Source: Methylobacteriaceae bacterium
GTDB taxonomy: Bacteria; Pseudomonadota; Alphaproteobacteria; Rhizobiales; Beijerinckiaceae
Assembly: GCA_020638135.1 (NCBI GenBank)
Contig: JACKJE010000004.1
Coordinates: 122,119 to 186,118, forward strand
Direction of reading: 5' to 3'
Length of the DNA stretch: 64,000 nucleotides
The notes under the pieces are model-generated. The model was given only the letters and a program-made list of their open reading frames with translations. It did not search any database and had not been told where the DNA came from. Positions within the stretch are counted from its first letter, which is position 1, and every line of letters begins with the position of its first letter. Made by a program: the position numbers and the translations under genes. Shown one piece after another: positions 7,937 through 16,914 of the stretch.

Positions 7937-9045
7937 GCCTGCGTCTCGTTCTTGGGCAGGCCGCGAAACGGCCTGCGCGGCCTCGGCGGCTCGAGCGATT
8001 GCTCGCGTTCGATCTCCACGCCGACCGCGCCTTCGATAATGTCGAGCTTTTCGACGCGCACCCGCACGCGCTTCACACGCTTGTCGCGCAGAGCTGCGGC
8101 GGCGATCTCCTCGGCCATGGTCTCCACCAGTTTGACGTGGCCCGACTGGATCATGCGCCGGATCGCGTCGACGATCACGTCATAGGAGACGACATCGCCG
8201 AAATCGTCGGCGACACGTTTCGCGCGAGGCACATCCGCCTCGACATTGAAGCGCATGCGCTGGCGCTTCTTCGTCTCGTAATTGTAGGCGCCAATATTCG
8301 CGTCGACGATAAAGTCGCGCACGAAAATCCGGTCGGTCTGCTGCGGCCCCTCGCCGGCATGCAGGCCGGCGTCCATCAGCGCGCGGATGGCGGCGACCGC
8401 ATCGCGATCGATGCCGCCCTGCCGGTCGCCGGCCCCACACAAGGCGCTGCGGAAGCCGAGGAAATCCGCGTCCAGCGCCACCAACCGTGGCACGTCGGGC
8501 GCCTCGAGCGAGCCGGAGACGCCGGCGGTGAGGCCCGCCGCCCGGCACTTCTCGATGAAGTCCGCAGCGTCGGCGGCGTCCAGCGTCTCGAGAAACCGGC
8601 CGCGCGTCTTGTCGACCGTGTCGAGCATCGCGCCGGAAAAGCCCGCCGCCGCCATTTCCTCGATCATACCGAGCGGCGGCTCGCGGTCGGCGAGCAGCAC
8701 GGCGACGATTTGCACGTCGTCTGTCAGCGGCGCCAGCGTGACGATTTTCGCGCGCGCGTCGGCGTCGTCTGCAAAGCCTACCTTCACGATATCGGCGCCT
8801 GCCGCGCGCAACGCCTCGACGGCGGCGTAGAGACGCACGCCGACAAGCTCCAGCGGCCCCGCCGCCGCGCTCACCGGCCGCGCGCCGGCGACCGCGCCCA
8901 CGATCGCGGCGACCACGTCCGGCGCCGGCGCGCCGAGCGCCCCGCGCGCGGGATCGGTGCAGTCGATGATGTCGGCGCCGCAATCGAGCGCGATCGCCGC
9001 TTCGGCGGGGCTGACGACGCTGGCGAGGAAGGCGGTCATGCGCAC
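7933..9045 (-). CDS. MfnB-FolB fusion: furan phosphate synthase plus dihydroneopterin aldolase
   Basis: Residues ~1-235 resemble MfnB (DUF556), which makes 4-(hydroxymethyl)-2-furancarboxaldehyde phosphate from two glyceraldehyde-3-phosphate. The blocks GADIID, GALGAPAPDVV, ADIVKVGFAD, GAMLDTVDK and CGAGDRQGGID are visible. Residues ~245-360 are a FolB domain (IFVRDFIVDANIGAYNYE, VETMAEEIAAAAL, VEKLDIIEGAVGVEI). FolB makes the pterin precursor shared by folate and tetrahydromethanopterin. The fusion thus joins steps of the two C1-carrier cofactors. Start is GTG 9045 or ATG 9039. The motif after GADIID reads CTDP; the archaeal form as I recall it has a lysine there. Confidence 0.8.
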   Translation of the reverse strand: MRMTAFLASVVSPAEAAIALDCGADIIDCTDPARGALGAPAPDVVAAIVGAVAGARPVSAAAGPLELVGVRLYAAVEALRAAGADIVKVGFADDADARAKIVTLAPLTDDVQIVAVLLADREPPLGMIEEMAAAGFSGAMLDTVDKTRGRFLETLDAADAADFIEKCRAAGLTAGVSGSLEAPDVPRLVALDADFLGFRSALCGAGDRQGGIDRDAVAAIRALMDAGLHAGEGPQQTDRIFVRDFIVDANIGAYNYETKKRQRMRFNVEADVPRAKRVADDFGDVVSYDVIVDAIRRMIQSGHVKLVETMAEEIAAAALRDKRVKRVRVRVEKLDIIEGAVGVEIEREQSLEPPRPRRPFRGLPKNETQA

Positions 9046-9185
9046 GGGCTCTTTCTTCTGACGTCAGCGTCATAGGTCCAACGCGCGGCGCCTGCAATGG
9101 AGCTATCGCCGCGCCGCGCTTGCCGGGCGCCGGCCCGCTCGCTAGCTTCCCTATCCCGCCCTGCCTGCCGCCAGGAAACGCAATT

Positions 9186-10157
9186 ATGCGCGCCATCACC
9201 GTCGCCGACCGTAATCGCGCCGCCGTCGGCGAGGTCGAAACGCCCACGCCCGGCCCCGGCGAAATCCGCGTGCGCGTGCGCGCCGCCGCGCTCAACCGCG
9301 CCGATCTGCTGGTGCTGGCCGGCCACCAGCATGGGGCGGTCGGCGGCGCCGGCGCCATCGTCGGGCTTGAATGCGCGGGCGAGGTCGAGAGCCTGGGCGA
9401 GGGCGTCCGCGATTTCGCGGTCGGCGACCGCGTCATGTGCTCGGCGCGCCATGCGCTTGCCGAATATGCGACGACCGACGCCGGCCGCGCGATCAGGATC
9501 GCGGATGGAACGAGTTTCGAGCGCGCCGCGACCCTACCGGTCGCCTTGCAGACCATGCACAATGCGATCGTGACAGCCGGTCGCCTGAAGAAGGGCGAGA
9601 GCGTGCTCGTGCAGGGCGCGAGCTCGGGCGTCGGCCTCATGGCGCTGCAGATCGCCAAATACATGGGCGCTGGTCTCGTCATCGGCACCTCGACCAATGT
9701 GGAGCGTCGCGCGAGGCTGAAGGAATTCGGCGCCGATCTCGCGCTCGATTCGCGCGACGCGAACTGGGTGGAGGAAGCGCGCGCGGCGACCGGCGGCAAG
9801 GGCGTCGATCTGATCGTCGACCAGATTTCCGGCTATGTCGCGAACGCCAACATGCAGGCCGCCGCCGTGCTCGGCCGCATCGTCAATGTCGGCCGTCTCG
9901 GCGGCATGAAGGGCGAATTCGATTTCGACCTGCATGCATTGAAGCGCATCGACTACATCGGCGTCACCTTTCGCACGCGCAGCGCGCAGGAAGTGCGCGA
10001 CATCGTGCGCCTGATGCGCGCCGACCTCATGGGCGGTGTCGAATCCGGCGCGCTCGGCCTGCCGATAGACAAGGTCTACTCCTTCGCGGAAGCCGACGTC
10101 GCCTTCGCGCATATGCGCGCCAACGCCCATTTCGGCAAGATCGTGCTGACGCTCTGA
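9186..10157 (+). CDS. Zinc-type alcohol dehydrogenase-like oxidoreductase (quinone reductase group)
   Basis: This is a 323-residue NAD(P)H-dependent medium-chain oxidoreductase. The GroES-like N-terminal part (ALNRADLLVLAG, VGLECAGEVESLGEGV) lacks the usual catalytic and structural zinc cysteines, which points to the quinone-oxidoreductase branch. The nucleotide motif is VLVQGASSGVGLMALQIAK, and the C-terminal part keeps FGKIVL. Start is ATG at 9186, behind a purine-rich CAGGAAACG. It is divergent from mfnB-folB and is followed 16 bases later by the hydroxyacid dehydrogenase gene, so the two probably form one operon. The substrate is unknown. Confidence 0.82.
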   Translation: MRAITVADRNRAAVGEVETPTPGPGEIRVRVRAAALNRADLLVLAGHQHGAVGGAGAIVGLECAGEVESLGEGVRDFAVGDRVMCSARHALAEYATTDAGRAIRIADGTSFERAATLPVALQTMHNAIVTAGRLKKGESVLVQGASSGVGLMALQIAKYMGAGLVIGTSTNVERRARLKEFGADLALDSRDANWVEEARAATGGKGVDLIVDQISGYVANANMQAAAVLGRIVNVGRLGGMKGEFDFDLHALKRIDYIGVTFRTRSAQEVRDIVRLMRADLMGGVESGALGLPIDKVYSFAEADVAFAHMRANAHFGKIVLTL

Positions 10158-10173
10158 ATTTCAGGAAGACAAG

Positions 10174-11145
10174 ATGACCCGCATCGCCATCGTCGACGAT
10201 TATCAGAACGTCGCGCTCACGCTCGCCGACTGGAAGAGCATTCCCGGCGCGCAATTCACCGTCTTCGACAAGCCCTTCGCGAGCGAGGACGAGATCGTCG
10301 AAAAGCTCGGCGGGTTCGAGATCGTCAGCACCATGCGCGAGCGCATGGAATGGCCGGAAAGCCTGTTCGCGCGCCTGCCGAATCTGAAACTTCTCTGCGT
10401 CACCGGCCTGCATCAGCGCCTGCTCGACCAGGCCGCCGCGACCAAGCACGGCGTCGTCGTCTCGCACACCACGGCCGGCGCCTCGGTGCCGGCGACCGTC
10501 GAACTCTGCGTCGCGCTGATCCTCGACGGCGCGCGCAACGTCACGCGCGAGGACCGCGACATGCGCGCGGGCGGTTGGCAATCGGGCCTCGGCATGACGC
10601 TGCATGGCCGGCGTCTCGGAATCGTCGGCCTCGGCCGCATCGGCGCGCGCGTCGCAGCCGTGGCCAGCGCTTTCGGCATGGAGCTGGTCGCCTGGAGCCC
10701 GAACATGACGGCGGAAACCGCGGCCGCGAGCGGCGCGACGCTCGTCGACAAGGAGACTTTGTTCCGCACCAGCGACGTCGTCTCGCTGCATCTCGTGCTC
10801 GGCGACAGGAGCAGGCACATCGTCGGCGCGCGCGAATTCGACCAGATGCAGAAGCACGCCGTGTTGGTGAACACGTCGCGCGGTCCGCTGATCGACGAAG
10901 CCGCGATGATCGAGGCGATGCGCGCGCGCAAAATCGCCTGCACGGCGCTCGACGTCTACGACATCGAGCCGCTGCCCGCGAACCATCCGCTGCGCGGCCT
11001 CGACAATGTCGTGCTCTCGCCGCATCAGGGCTTCGTCACGAGGGACGTCTACGAGGTCTGGTACGGCGACACGGTCGAGAACATCAGCGCGTATCTCTCG
11101 GGCGCGCCAATCCGCGTGCTCAATGCCGATGTACTACGAGGCTGA
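10174..11145 (+). CDS. D-2-hydroxyacid dehydrogenase family protein
   Basis: This is an NAD(H)-dependent 2-hydroxyacid dehydrogenase. The Rossmann motif GLGRIGARV sits near residue 150. The catalytic Arg is in NTSRGPLID, the Glu in ALDVYDIEPLP and the His in LSPHQGFVT. The N-terminal IAIVDDYQNVALTLADWKSI block is typical of a subgroup often annotated only as D-2-hydroxyacid dehydrogenase. Length is normal (323 residues). Start is ATG 10174 with AGGAAG upstream, close behind the oxidoreductase gene. The specific acid cannot be read from the sequence. Confidence 0.88.
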   Translation: MTRIAIVDDYQNVALTLADWKSIPGAQFTVFDKPFASEDEIVEKLGGFEIVSTMRERMEWPESLFARLPNLKLLCVTGLHQRLLDQAAATKHGVVVSHTTAGASVPATVELCVALILDGARNVTREDRDMRAGGWQSGLGMTLHGRRLGIVGLGRIGARVAAVASAFGMELVAWSPNMTAETAAASGATLVDKETLFRTSDVVSLHLVLGDRSRHIVGAREFDQMQKHAVLVNTSRGPLIDEAAMIEAMRARKIACTALDVYDIEPLPANHPLRGLDNVVLSPHQGFVTRDVYEVWYGDTVENISAYLSGAPIRVLNADVLRG

Positions 11146-11337
11146 CAGCGGACCTCAACGCCGATCGATCCGGGCTTGCCGGAGATCGACGTAAATAATG
11201 CAAGTCGCGCCCGACTCAGGTGGCGAGGCGCGGCCGAGCCACTGACGTGTCAGAGACGCCTCTTCGCGCGGCGCGCCATGAGGGACGTGGGTCGGCCGCG
11301 AATTTCGAGTGAGACTCCGAAAACACCGACACGCTGC

Positions 11338-12228
11338 TCATGTCGGGGCGCGGCCGAGCGGGGATCGCGCCTCCCGGCCCTGCGGCTTTCTCATCCGCGC
11401 GACAAGCGCTGCGACGACAAAAGCGACGCCCACGGCCATCGGCGCCCAGCATGGCCTGACGCCCAGCTCCAGACTGAAATCCGCCGCGATCAGCGCGCCG
11501 AACGGCGCCCCCATGGCGAGCGCGTAATAGCCGGCCTCGATCAGCGCCACGAGCGCTGTCGTCGCGACCGCAAGCGCCAGCGCGGGCGCCGGCGTCAGCG
11601 CGCGCCCGAAGCGGCGCGGCAATCGGAGCAAACCCAGCAGCGCGAAAATGCCGGCCATGGCGGTCGGCTCGGTCACGTCGAGTTTCGACTGCATGAAGAA
11701 GTGGACGAGGCCGAGCAGCACGATCGCATAGACGAGCCGGTGCAACGCCTTCCAGCGCTGCGCGCCGAGTTTTCGCACGGCGCCGTCGGTCGAAGTCGCA
11801 GCCAGCGCAGCGAGCATCAGCAGCGCGGCCAGGCCGATCAGCAGATAGATGCGCGCGAAAAGCTCGTGCACGACGACGCCGGGGTCGAACGACTTGTCGG
11901 CGACGAAGACGACGAAATGCGCGACCATCCAGACGAAGACGGAAACGCCGAGAATCCGGCGCATGGCGACGAGGCGCGGCTGGCGCAGGATTTCGATCAG
12001 CGGCGTGACCGCCATCGTGGCGGCAAGCAGCCGGATCGCCCACAGGCCCGTGACATGCGAGACTTCGGTCAGCGGCCGCGGCCCGAGATCCGACGCCGCG
12101 ATCCGCCAGACGAGCGGCAGGGCCGGCAGCACGGCGAGCGCCAGCGCGACCGCGCGCAGCCAGGAAAACGCGCCCGTGCGGTCGCGCCATAGCGCCAGCG
12201 GATGCGGGGACGTCGTCGGTGCGGTCAT
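11338..12228 (-). CDS. msrQ: MsrQ-like heme-binding membrane subunit (YedZ), C-terminally extended
   Basis: MsrQ is an inner-membrane heme protein that feeds electrons to MsrP, a periplasmic molybdenum enzyme that repairs oxidised methionine. The start is ATG at 12228 (MTAPTTSPHPLALWRD). The block HVTGLWAIRLLAATMAVTP, the histidines in MVAHFVVFVAD, and RWKALHRLVYAIVLLGLVHFF fit the ferric-reductase-like fold. The usual protein is ~200 residues. Here 296 are encoded, with about two more hydrophobic segments after residue 210. No msrP lies beside it, so either MsrP is elsewhere or this is a divergent family member. It is convergent with the hydroxyacid dehydrogenase gene. Confidence 0.8.
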   Translation of the reverse strand: MTAPTTSPHPLALWRDRTGAFSWLRAVALALAVLPALPLVWRIAASDLGPRPLTEVSHVTGLWAIRLLAATMAVTPLIEILRQPRLVAMRRILGVSVFVWMVAHFVVFVADKSFDPGVVVHELFARIYLLIGLAALLMLAALAATSTDGAVRKLGAQRWKALHRLVYAIVLLGLVHFFMQSKLDVTEPTAMAGIFALLGLLRLPRRFGRALTPAPALALAVATTALVALIEAGYYALAMGAPFGALIAADFSLELGVRPCWAPMAVGVAFVVAALVARMRKPQGREARSPLGRAPT

Positions 12229-12324
12229 GCCTTCCTTTACGCGGGATCGGGCCCGGCTGGCCTCAAGTTTGCGCCCGGCGGGGTCAATTTCCCGTGAGCG
12301 TGTCCGCTTGATCCCGGCGGCGCG

Positions 12325-14151
12325 ATGGGCCAAACCCGGCGCGCCATGGCCCCGCCGCTTCTCCATCTCCAGAATATCGCGCTCACCCTCGGCGGCGCGC
12401 CGCTGCTTGCCGGCGCGGAGCTCGCGGTCGAGCCCGGCGACCGGCTCTGCCTTGTCGGCCGCAACGGCTCCGGCAAGTCGACGCTGCTGAAGATCGCGGC
12501 GGGCCTGCTGGAATCCGACGGCGGGACGCGCTTCTTCCAGCCGGGCGCGACCATCCGCTACCTGCCGCAGGAGCCGGATTTTGCCGGTTTCGCCACGACT
12601 CTGGCCTATGCGGAAGCAGGCCTCGGCCCGACCGACGATCCCCATCGCGCCCGCTATCTGCTCGAGCGCCTCGGCCTCACCGGCGAGGAAGACCCCGCAA
12701 AGCTCTCGGGCGGCGAGGCGCGCCGCGCCGCGCTCGCCCGCACGCTGGCGCCCGATCCCGACATCCTGCTGCTCGACGAGCCGACCAACCATCTCGACCT
12801 GCCGGCCATCGAATGGCTGGAGGAGGAATTGGCCGCCGTGCGCGGCGCGCTGGTCCTCATCAGCCACGACCGCCGCTTCCTGCAGGATCTGACCCGCGCC
12901 ACCGTCTGGCTCGATCGCGGCCTCACCCGCCGGCTCGACCGCGGTTTCGGCGAATTCGAGGCCTGGCGCGACAAGGTGCTGGAAGAGGAAGAGGCGGCCG
13001 CCCACAAGCTCGACCGCAAGATCGTCGCGGAAGAACATTGGGTGCGCTACGGGGTCTCGGGCCGGCGCAAACGCAATATGCGCCGCATGGCCGAACTCGG
13101 GGAGCTGCGCCGCGCCAAGCGCGAGGCGCGCCGCGTCGAGGGCGCCGTGCAATTGCAGGTCAGCGAGGCGCAACTCTCCGGCAAGCTGGTGATCGACGCC
13201 GAGGGCCTGTCGAAATCGTTCGGCGAGCGCGCCATCGTCAAGAACCTGTCGCTGCGCGTCCTGCGCGGCGATCGGCTCGGCCTCGTCGGCGCCAATGGCG
13301 CGGGCAAGACGACGCTGGTCAATCTGCTGACCGGCAAGCTCGCGCCCGATGCGGGACAGGCGAAGATCGGCGCCAATGTCGAGATGGCGACGCTCGACCA
13401 ATCGCGCGCCGCGCTCGATCCCGCCGACACCGTCGCCAATTTCCTCACCGGCGGCGGCGGCGACTGGGTCGAAATATCAGGCAAGAAGAAGCATGTCGTC
13501 GGCTACATGCAGGACTTCCTGTTCAAGCCGGAGCAGGCGCGCACGCCGGTCTCGCGCCTGTCGGGCGGCGAGCGCGCGCGGCTCATGCTCGCCCGCGCCC
13601 TTGCGCTGCCCTCGAATTTTCTGGTGCTCGACGAACCCACCAACGATCTCGACCTCGAGACGCTCGATCTCGTCGAGGAAATGCTCGCCGACTATCCCGG
13701 CACGGTGCTCGTGGTCAGCCACGACCGCGATTTTCTCGACCGCGTCGCGACGTCGGTCTTGGTCGCGGAAGGCGAGGGCAACTGGATCGAATATGCCGGC
13801 GGCTATTCCGACATGGTCGCCCAGCGCGGCGCCGGCGTGGGCGCACGGGCGATGGAGCGGCCGAAGACCGAGGCGAAGCCGAAACAGGAGCCCCGGCAGG
13901 AGCCGAAGCAGAAGCGCAAGCTCAGCTTCAACGAGAAGCACGCGCTGGAAAACCTGCCCGCCGAAATGGAGCGCCTGCGCGGAATTCGCGACAAGGCGCA
14001 GGCGATCCTCGCCGATCCCGATCTCTTCACGCGAGAACCGAAGAAATTCGAGCAGGCCTCCGCCACGCTGGCGAAGATCGACGCCGATCTGGCGGCGGCC
14101 GAGGATCGCTGGCTGGAGCTCGAAATGCTGCGCGAGGAGCTGGAGGGCTGA
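12325..14151 (+). CDS. ABC-F family ATPase (Uup-like)
   Basis: This cytosolic protein has two ABC domains in tandem and no membrane part, as in ABC-F proteins acting on ribosomes or, for Uup, on branched DNA or ribosome assembly. First domain: Walker A GRNGSGKST, signature LSGGEARR, Walker B ILLLDEPTNHLD. Second domain: GANGAGKTT, LSGGERARL, FLVLDEPTNDLD. Between them lies a charged arginine-rich linker (RYGVSGRRKRNMRRMAEL). The last ~90 residues, after a Lys/Pro-rich stretch, form a coiled-coil typical of Uup/YdiF types. The start may be ATG 12325 or 12346 (MAPPLLHLQ), and the second fits family alignments better. Confidence 0.9.
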   Translation: MGQTRRAMAPPLLHLQNIALTLGGAPLLAGAELAVEPGDRLCLVGRNGSGKSTLLKIAAGLLESDGGTRFFQPGATIRYLPQEPDFAGFATTLAYAEAGLGPTDDPHRARYLLERLGLTGEEDPAKLSGGEARRAALARTLAPDPDILLLDEPTNHLDLPAIEWLEEELAAVRGALVLISHDRRFLQDLTRATVWLDRGLTRRLDRGFGEFEAWRDKVLEEEEAAAHKLDRKIVAEEHWVRYGVSGRRKRNMRRMAELGELRRAKREARRVEGAVQLQVSEAQLSGKLVIDAEGLSKSFGERAIVKNLSLRVLRGDRLGLVGANGAGKTTLVNLLTGKLAPDAGQAKIGANVEMATLDQSRAALDPADTVANFLTGGGGDWVEISGKKKHVVGYMQDFLFKPEQARTPVSRLSGGERARLMLARALALPSNFLVLDEPTNDLDLETLDLVEEMLADYPGTVLVVSHDRDFLDRVATSVLVAEGEGNWIEYAGGYSDMVAQRGAGVGARAMERPKTEAKPKQEPRQEPKQKRKLSFNEKHALENLPAEMERLRGIRDKAQAILADPDLFTREPKKFEQASATLAKIDADLAAAEDRWLELEMLREELEG

Positions 14152-14266
14152 GCCCCTGATGCAACCCGACAACGCCCCGACCCCGATTGCGCGCCCGCGT
14201 CATTTCGCCCTTGTTCCCGCCCGGTTCAGGTCCTAGGGCTGTGCGCGAGAACGCGGAGCTGGCGGG

Positions 14267-16102
14267 TTGTCCGAACAGGCCGATACGCGGCCGGCGAGCA
14301 GTTTTGCCATCCTTCGCCGGCTTCTGATGGATCACGGCCGGCGCTACGGCGTCGCCTATTTCGCCGCGCTCGTCTTCATGTGCGCGGGGTCCGCCGCGAC
14401 CGCGCTCGTCGCCTATCTGCTCAAGCCCGTGCTCAATCAGATGGTCGAGCCCGAGGGCCTCAGGGCCATGCGCGTCCTCTCCTTCGCCGTCGCCGGCCTG
14501 TTCGCCGTGCGCGGTCTCGCCTCCTATTTCTCGCAGGTCCTGCTGGCCCGCACCGGCGCGCGCATTGTCGCGGGCCTGCAGATGCGCCTGTTCGATCGCC
14601 TGCTCGACCAGGACGTCGCCTTCCTGCGCGACACCCATTCCTCCGACATGCTGGCGCGCGTCACCATCGCCGCGTCGGGCGTGCGCGATACGCTGCAGGT
14701 GATGACGACCTCGGTCGGCCGCGACGCCGCGACCCTGTTCTGCCTGATCGCGGTTATGTTCGTGCAGGACACGGCGCTGGCGCTGATCGCGGTCGCGGCC
14801 ATGCCGCTCGCCGGCTTCGGCCTGTCGCGCCTCGTCTCAGCCGTGCGCAAACTATCGCGCCGCTCCTTCGACGGCTCCGCGCGCGTCATGCAGACCTTGC
14901 AGGAGACCTTGCAGGGCATCGGAATCGTCAAGGCCTTCAATCTCGAAAACGAAATGCGGGCGCGCATGGGCGCTTCGGTTGACGATGTCGCGCGCGCCGC
15001 CGACCGCGCCGCGATGCGCATGGCGCTGGCAAGCCCGATCGCCGATTTCATCGCCGGCGTCGCGATTGCGATCATCCTGTTCTATGGCGCCTGGCGGGTG
15101 ACAGTGGCGAGCGCCGACGCCGGCGCCTTCTTCTCCTTTGTCGTCGCCATGCTCATGGCCTATGAGCCCGGCAAGCGGCTGGCGCGCGTGCATCTGGAAA
15201 TGCAGGCGGGCATCGATCAGGCGCGGATGATCTACGAGATCCTCGACACGCCCGCGACCGAGGCGCCGCGCTCCGGCCAGCCCGCGCTGCGCGTCGGCGC
15301 CGGGCGCATCGAATATATGGACGTCGGCTTTTCCTATCGGCCGGGCGAGGCGGCGCTCGACGATCTCAGTCTCGTCTTCGCGCCCGGCGAGACGACAGCG
15401 CTGGTCGGAGTCTCCGGCGCCGGCAAGTCGACCATCGTCGCGCTGCTCCTGCGCTTCTACAAGCCGCAGGCCGGCGCGATCTTCATCGACGCGCAGGATA
15501 TAGCCGGCGTCGAGCTGCGCTCCTTGCGTGAAAACATCGCCTATGTGCCGCAGGACGTGTTCCTGTTTCGCGGCACGATCCGCGACAATATTGCGCTCGG
15601 CCGCATCGGCGCGCGGCAGGACGAGATCGAACTGGCGGCGCGGCGCGCCAACGCCGACGAATTCATCCGCGATTTCCGCAATGGTTACGACACGGAAGTC
15701 GGCGAACTCGGCCAGAACCTCTCGGGCGGCCAGAAGCAGCGCATCGCCATCGCCCGCGCCATGCTCAAGGACGCGCCGATTTTGGTGCTCGACGAACCGA
15801 CCGCCGCGCTCGATTCCGAAAGCGAGCGCGAAGTGAGGAAGGCGCTCGACGAATTGCGTTCGGGCCGCACCACCATCGTCATCGCCCATCGCCTGCAGAC
15901 GATCCTGTCGGCGGATTCGATCTGCCTGATCGACCACGGCAGGCTGGTGGCGAAGGGCAGCCACGCGGAACTGCTGTCGCGCGAGCCGGCCTATCGCGCG
16001 CTGGTCGAGGCGCAGTTTGCGGGCGAGGCGGGGGCAGCGGGCGACGGGCTGACCTACCCCGCCTTCTTCTGCGCCTCGATCCGGAAGGGATGCGCGGGAT
16101 AG
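14267..16102 (+). CDS. MsbA-like ABC exporter (fused membrane and ATPase domains)
   Basis: This half-transporter of the lipid A/multidrug type works as a homodimer in the inner membrane. Residues ~25-320 hold six membrane segments, and the ATPase follows: Walker A GVSGAGKST, Q-loop YVPQDVFLF, signature LSGGQKQR, Walker B ILVLDEPTAALD, switch His in IVIAHRL. The proposed start is TTG 14267. The last ~17 residues (LTYPAFFCASIRKGCAG) are encoded antisense to the pheA end, giving a 49-base convergent overlap. The tail therefore looks like read-through past an ancestral stop. The cargo is not readable, though lipid A or a glycolipid is the default guess. Confidence 0.88.
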   Translation: MSEQADTRPASSFAILRRLLMDHGRRYGVAYFAALVFMCAGSAATALVAYLLKPVLNQMVEPEGLRAMRVLSFAVAGLFAVRGLASYFSQVLLARTGARIVAGLQMRLFDRLLDQDVAFLRDTHSSDMLARVTIAASGVRDTLQVMTTSVGRDAATLFCLIAVMFVQDTALALIAVAAMPLAGFGLSRLVSAVRKLSRRSFDGSARVMQTLQETLQGIGIVKAFNLENEMRARMGASVDDVARAADRAAMRMALASPIADFIAGVAIAIILFYGAWRVTVASADAGAFFSFVVAMLMAYEPGKRLARVHLEMQAGIDQARMIYEILDTPATEAPRSGQPALRVGAGRIEYMDVGFSYRPGEAALDDLSLVFAPGETTALVGVSGAGKSTIVALLLRFYKPQAGAIFIDAQDIAGVELRSLRENIAYVPQDVFLFRGTIRDNIALGRIGARQDEIELAARRANADEFIRDFRNGYDTEVGELGQNLSGGQKQRIAIARAMLKDAPILVLDEPTAALDSESEREVRKALDELRSGRTTIVIAHRLQTILSADSICLIDHGRLVAKGSHAELLSREPAYRALVEAQFAGEAGAAGDGLTYPAFFCASIRKGCAG

Positions 16103-16914
16103 ACGCCCAGAATCCGCACTTCCTTGGAGAAGAACTCAAGCTCCTCCAGCGCCAGCTTCAGACTGCGATCATCGGGGTGCCCGTCGACGTCGGCCAAAAA
16201 TTGCGTCGCCGTGAACTCGCCCTCCAGCATGTAGCTTTCGAGCTTGGTCATGTTGACGCCATTGGTGGCGAAGCCGCCGAGCGCCTTGTAGAGCGCGGCC
16301 GGCACGTTGCGCACGCGGAACACGAAGGACGTCACGGTTGCGCCATTCTGCGGCGCGCACCAGTCCGGTTGCTTGGAGAGAATGACGAAGCGCGTGGTGT
16401 TGTGCGCGGCGTCCTCGACGTCTTCGGCGAGGATTTCGAGATCGTAGATCGATGCGGCCATGCGCGGCGCGAGCGCGGCGCGTGTCGGGTTCTGCCATTG
16501 CGCGATCTGCCGCGCCGAGCCGGCGGTGTCGCCGAACACATGCGCCTTCAGGCCGTATTGCCGGATGATGCGGCGGCACTGCCCGAGCGCATGGACATGG
16601 CTGTAGACGTCGGTCAGCTTGCTGACATCGGCGCCCTTCATCGCCATCAGCTGGAAATGGATCGGCAGGAAATATTCGCCGACGATATGCAGGCCCGAGG
16701 TCGGCAGGAACTGGTGGATGTCGGCGACGCGGCCGGCCAGCGAATTCTCGATCGGGATCATGCCGAGCGCCGCCGTTCCGTCGGAAATGGCGGCCAGCGC
16801 GTCCTCGAAGGTCGCGCAGGGCAGGGGCTCCATGTCGGGAAACACGTCGGCGGAGGCGATATGGGAATTCGCGCCGGGTTCGCCCTGATAGGCGATCTTC
16901 TGCTTGCTCATCAT
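16054..16914 (-). CDS. pheA: Prephenate dehydratase
   Basis: This monofunctional PheA turns prephenate into phenylpyruvate in phenylalanine synthesis. N-terminal YQGEPGANSH, GMIPIENSLAGRV and the HNTTRFVIL motif (catalytic Thr) mark the dehydratase domain. The C-terminal ~90 residues (VTSFVFRVRNVPAALYKAL, KLESY) are the ACT domain for phenylalanine feedback. Length 286 is usual. The ATG at 16914 overlaps the kdsB stop as ATGATGA, so the two genes are translationally coupled. A second ATG at 16911 is possible. Confidence 0.95.
   Translation of the reverse strand: MMSKQKIAYQGEPGANSHIASADVFPDMEPLPCATFEDALAAISDGTAALGMIPIENSLAGRVADIHQFLPTSGLHIVGEYFLPIHFQLMAMKGADVSKLTDVYSHVHALGQCRRIIRQYGLKAHVFGDTAGSARQIAQWQNPTRAALAPRMAASIYDLEILAEDVEDAAHNTTRFVILSKQPDWCAPQNGATVTSFVFRVRNVPAALYKALGGFATNGVNMTKLESYMLEGEFTATQFLADVDGHPDDRSLKLALEELEFFSKEVRILGVYPAHPFRIEAQKKAG

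Noticed and set aside
12229..13401. N-terminal extension of MsrQ reading antisense through the ABC-F gene
   Set aside because: The true MsrQ family sequence begins at the ATG at 12228. The upstream reading is an antisense shadow of the ABC-F coding region.
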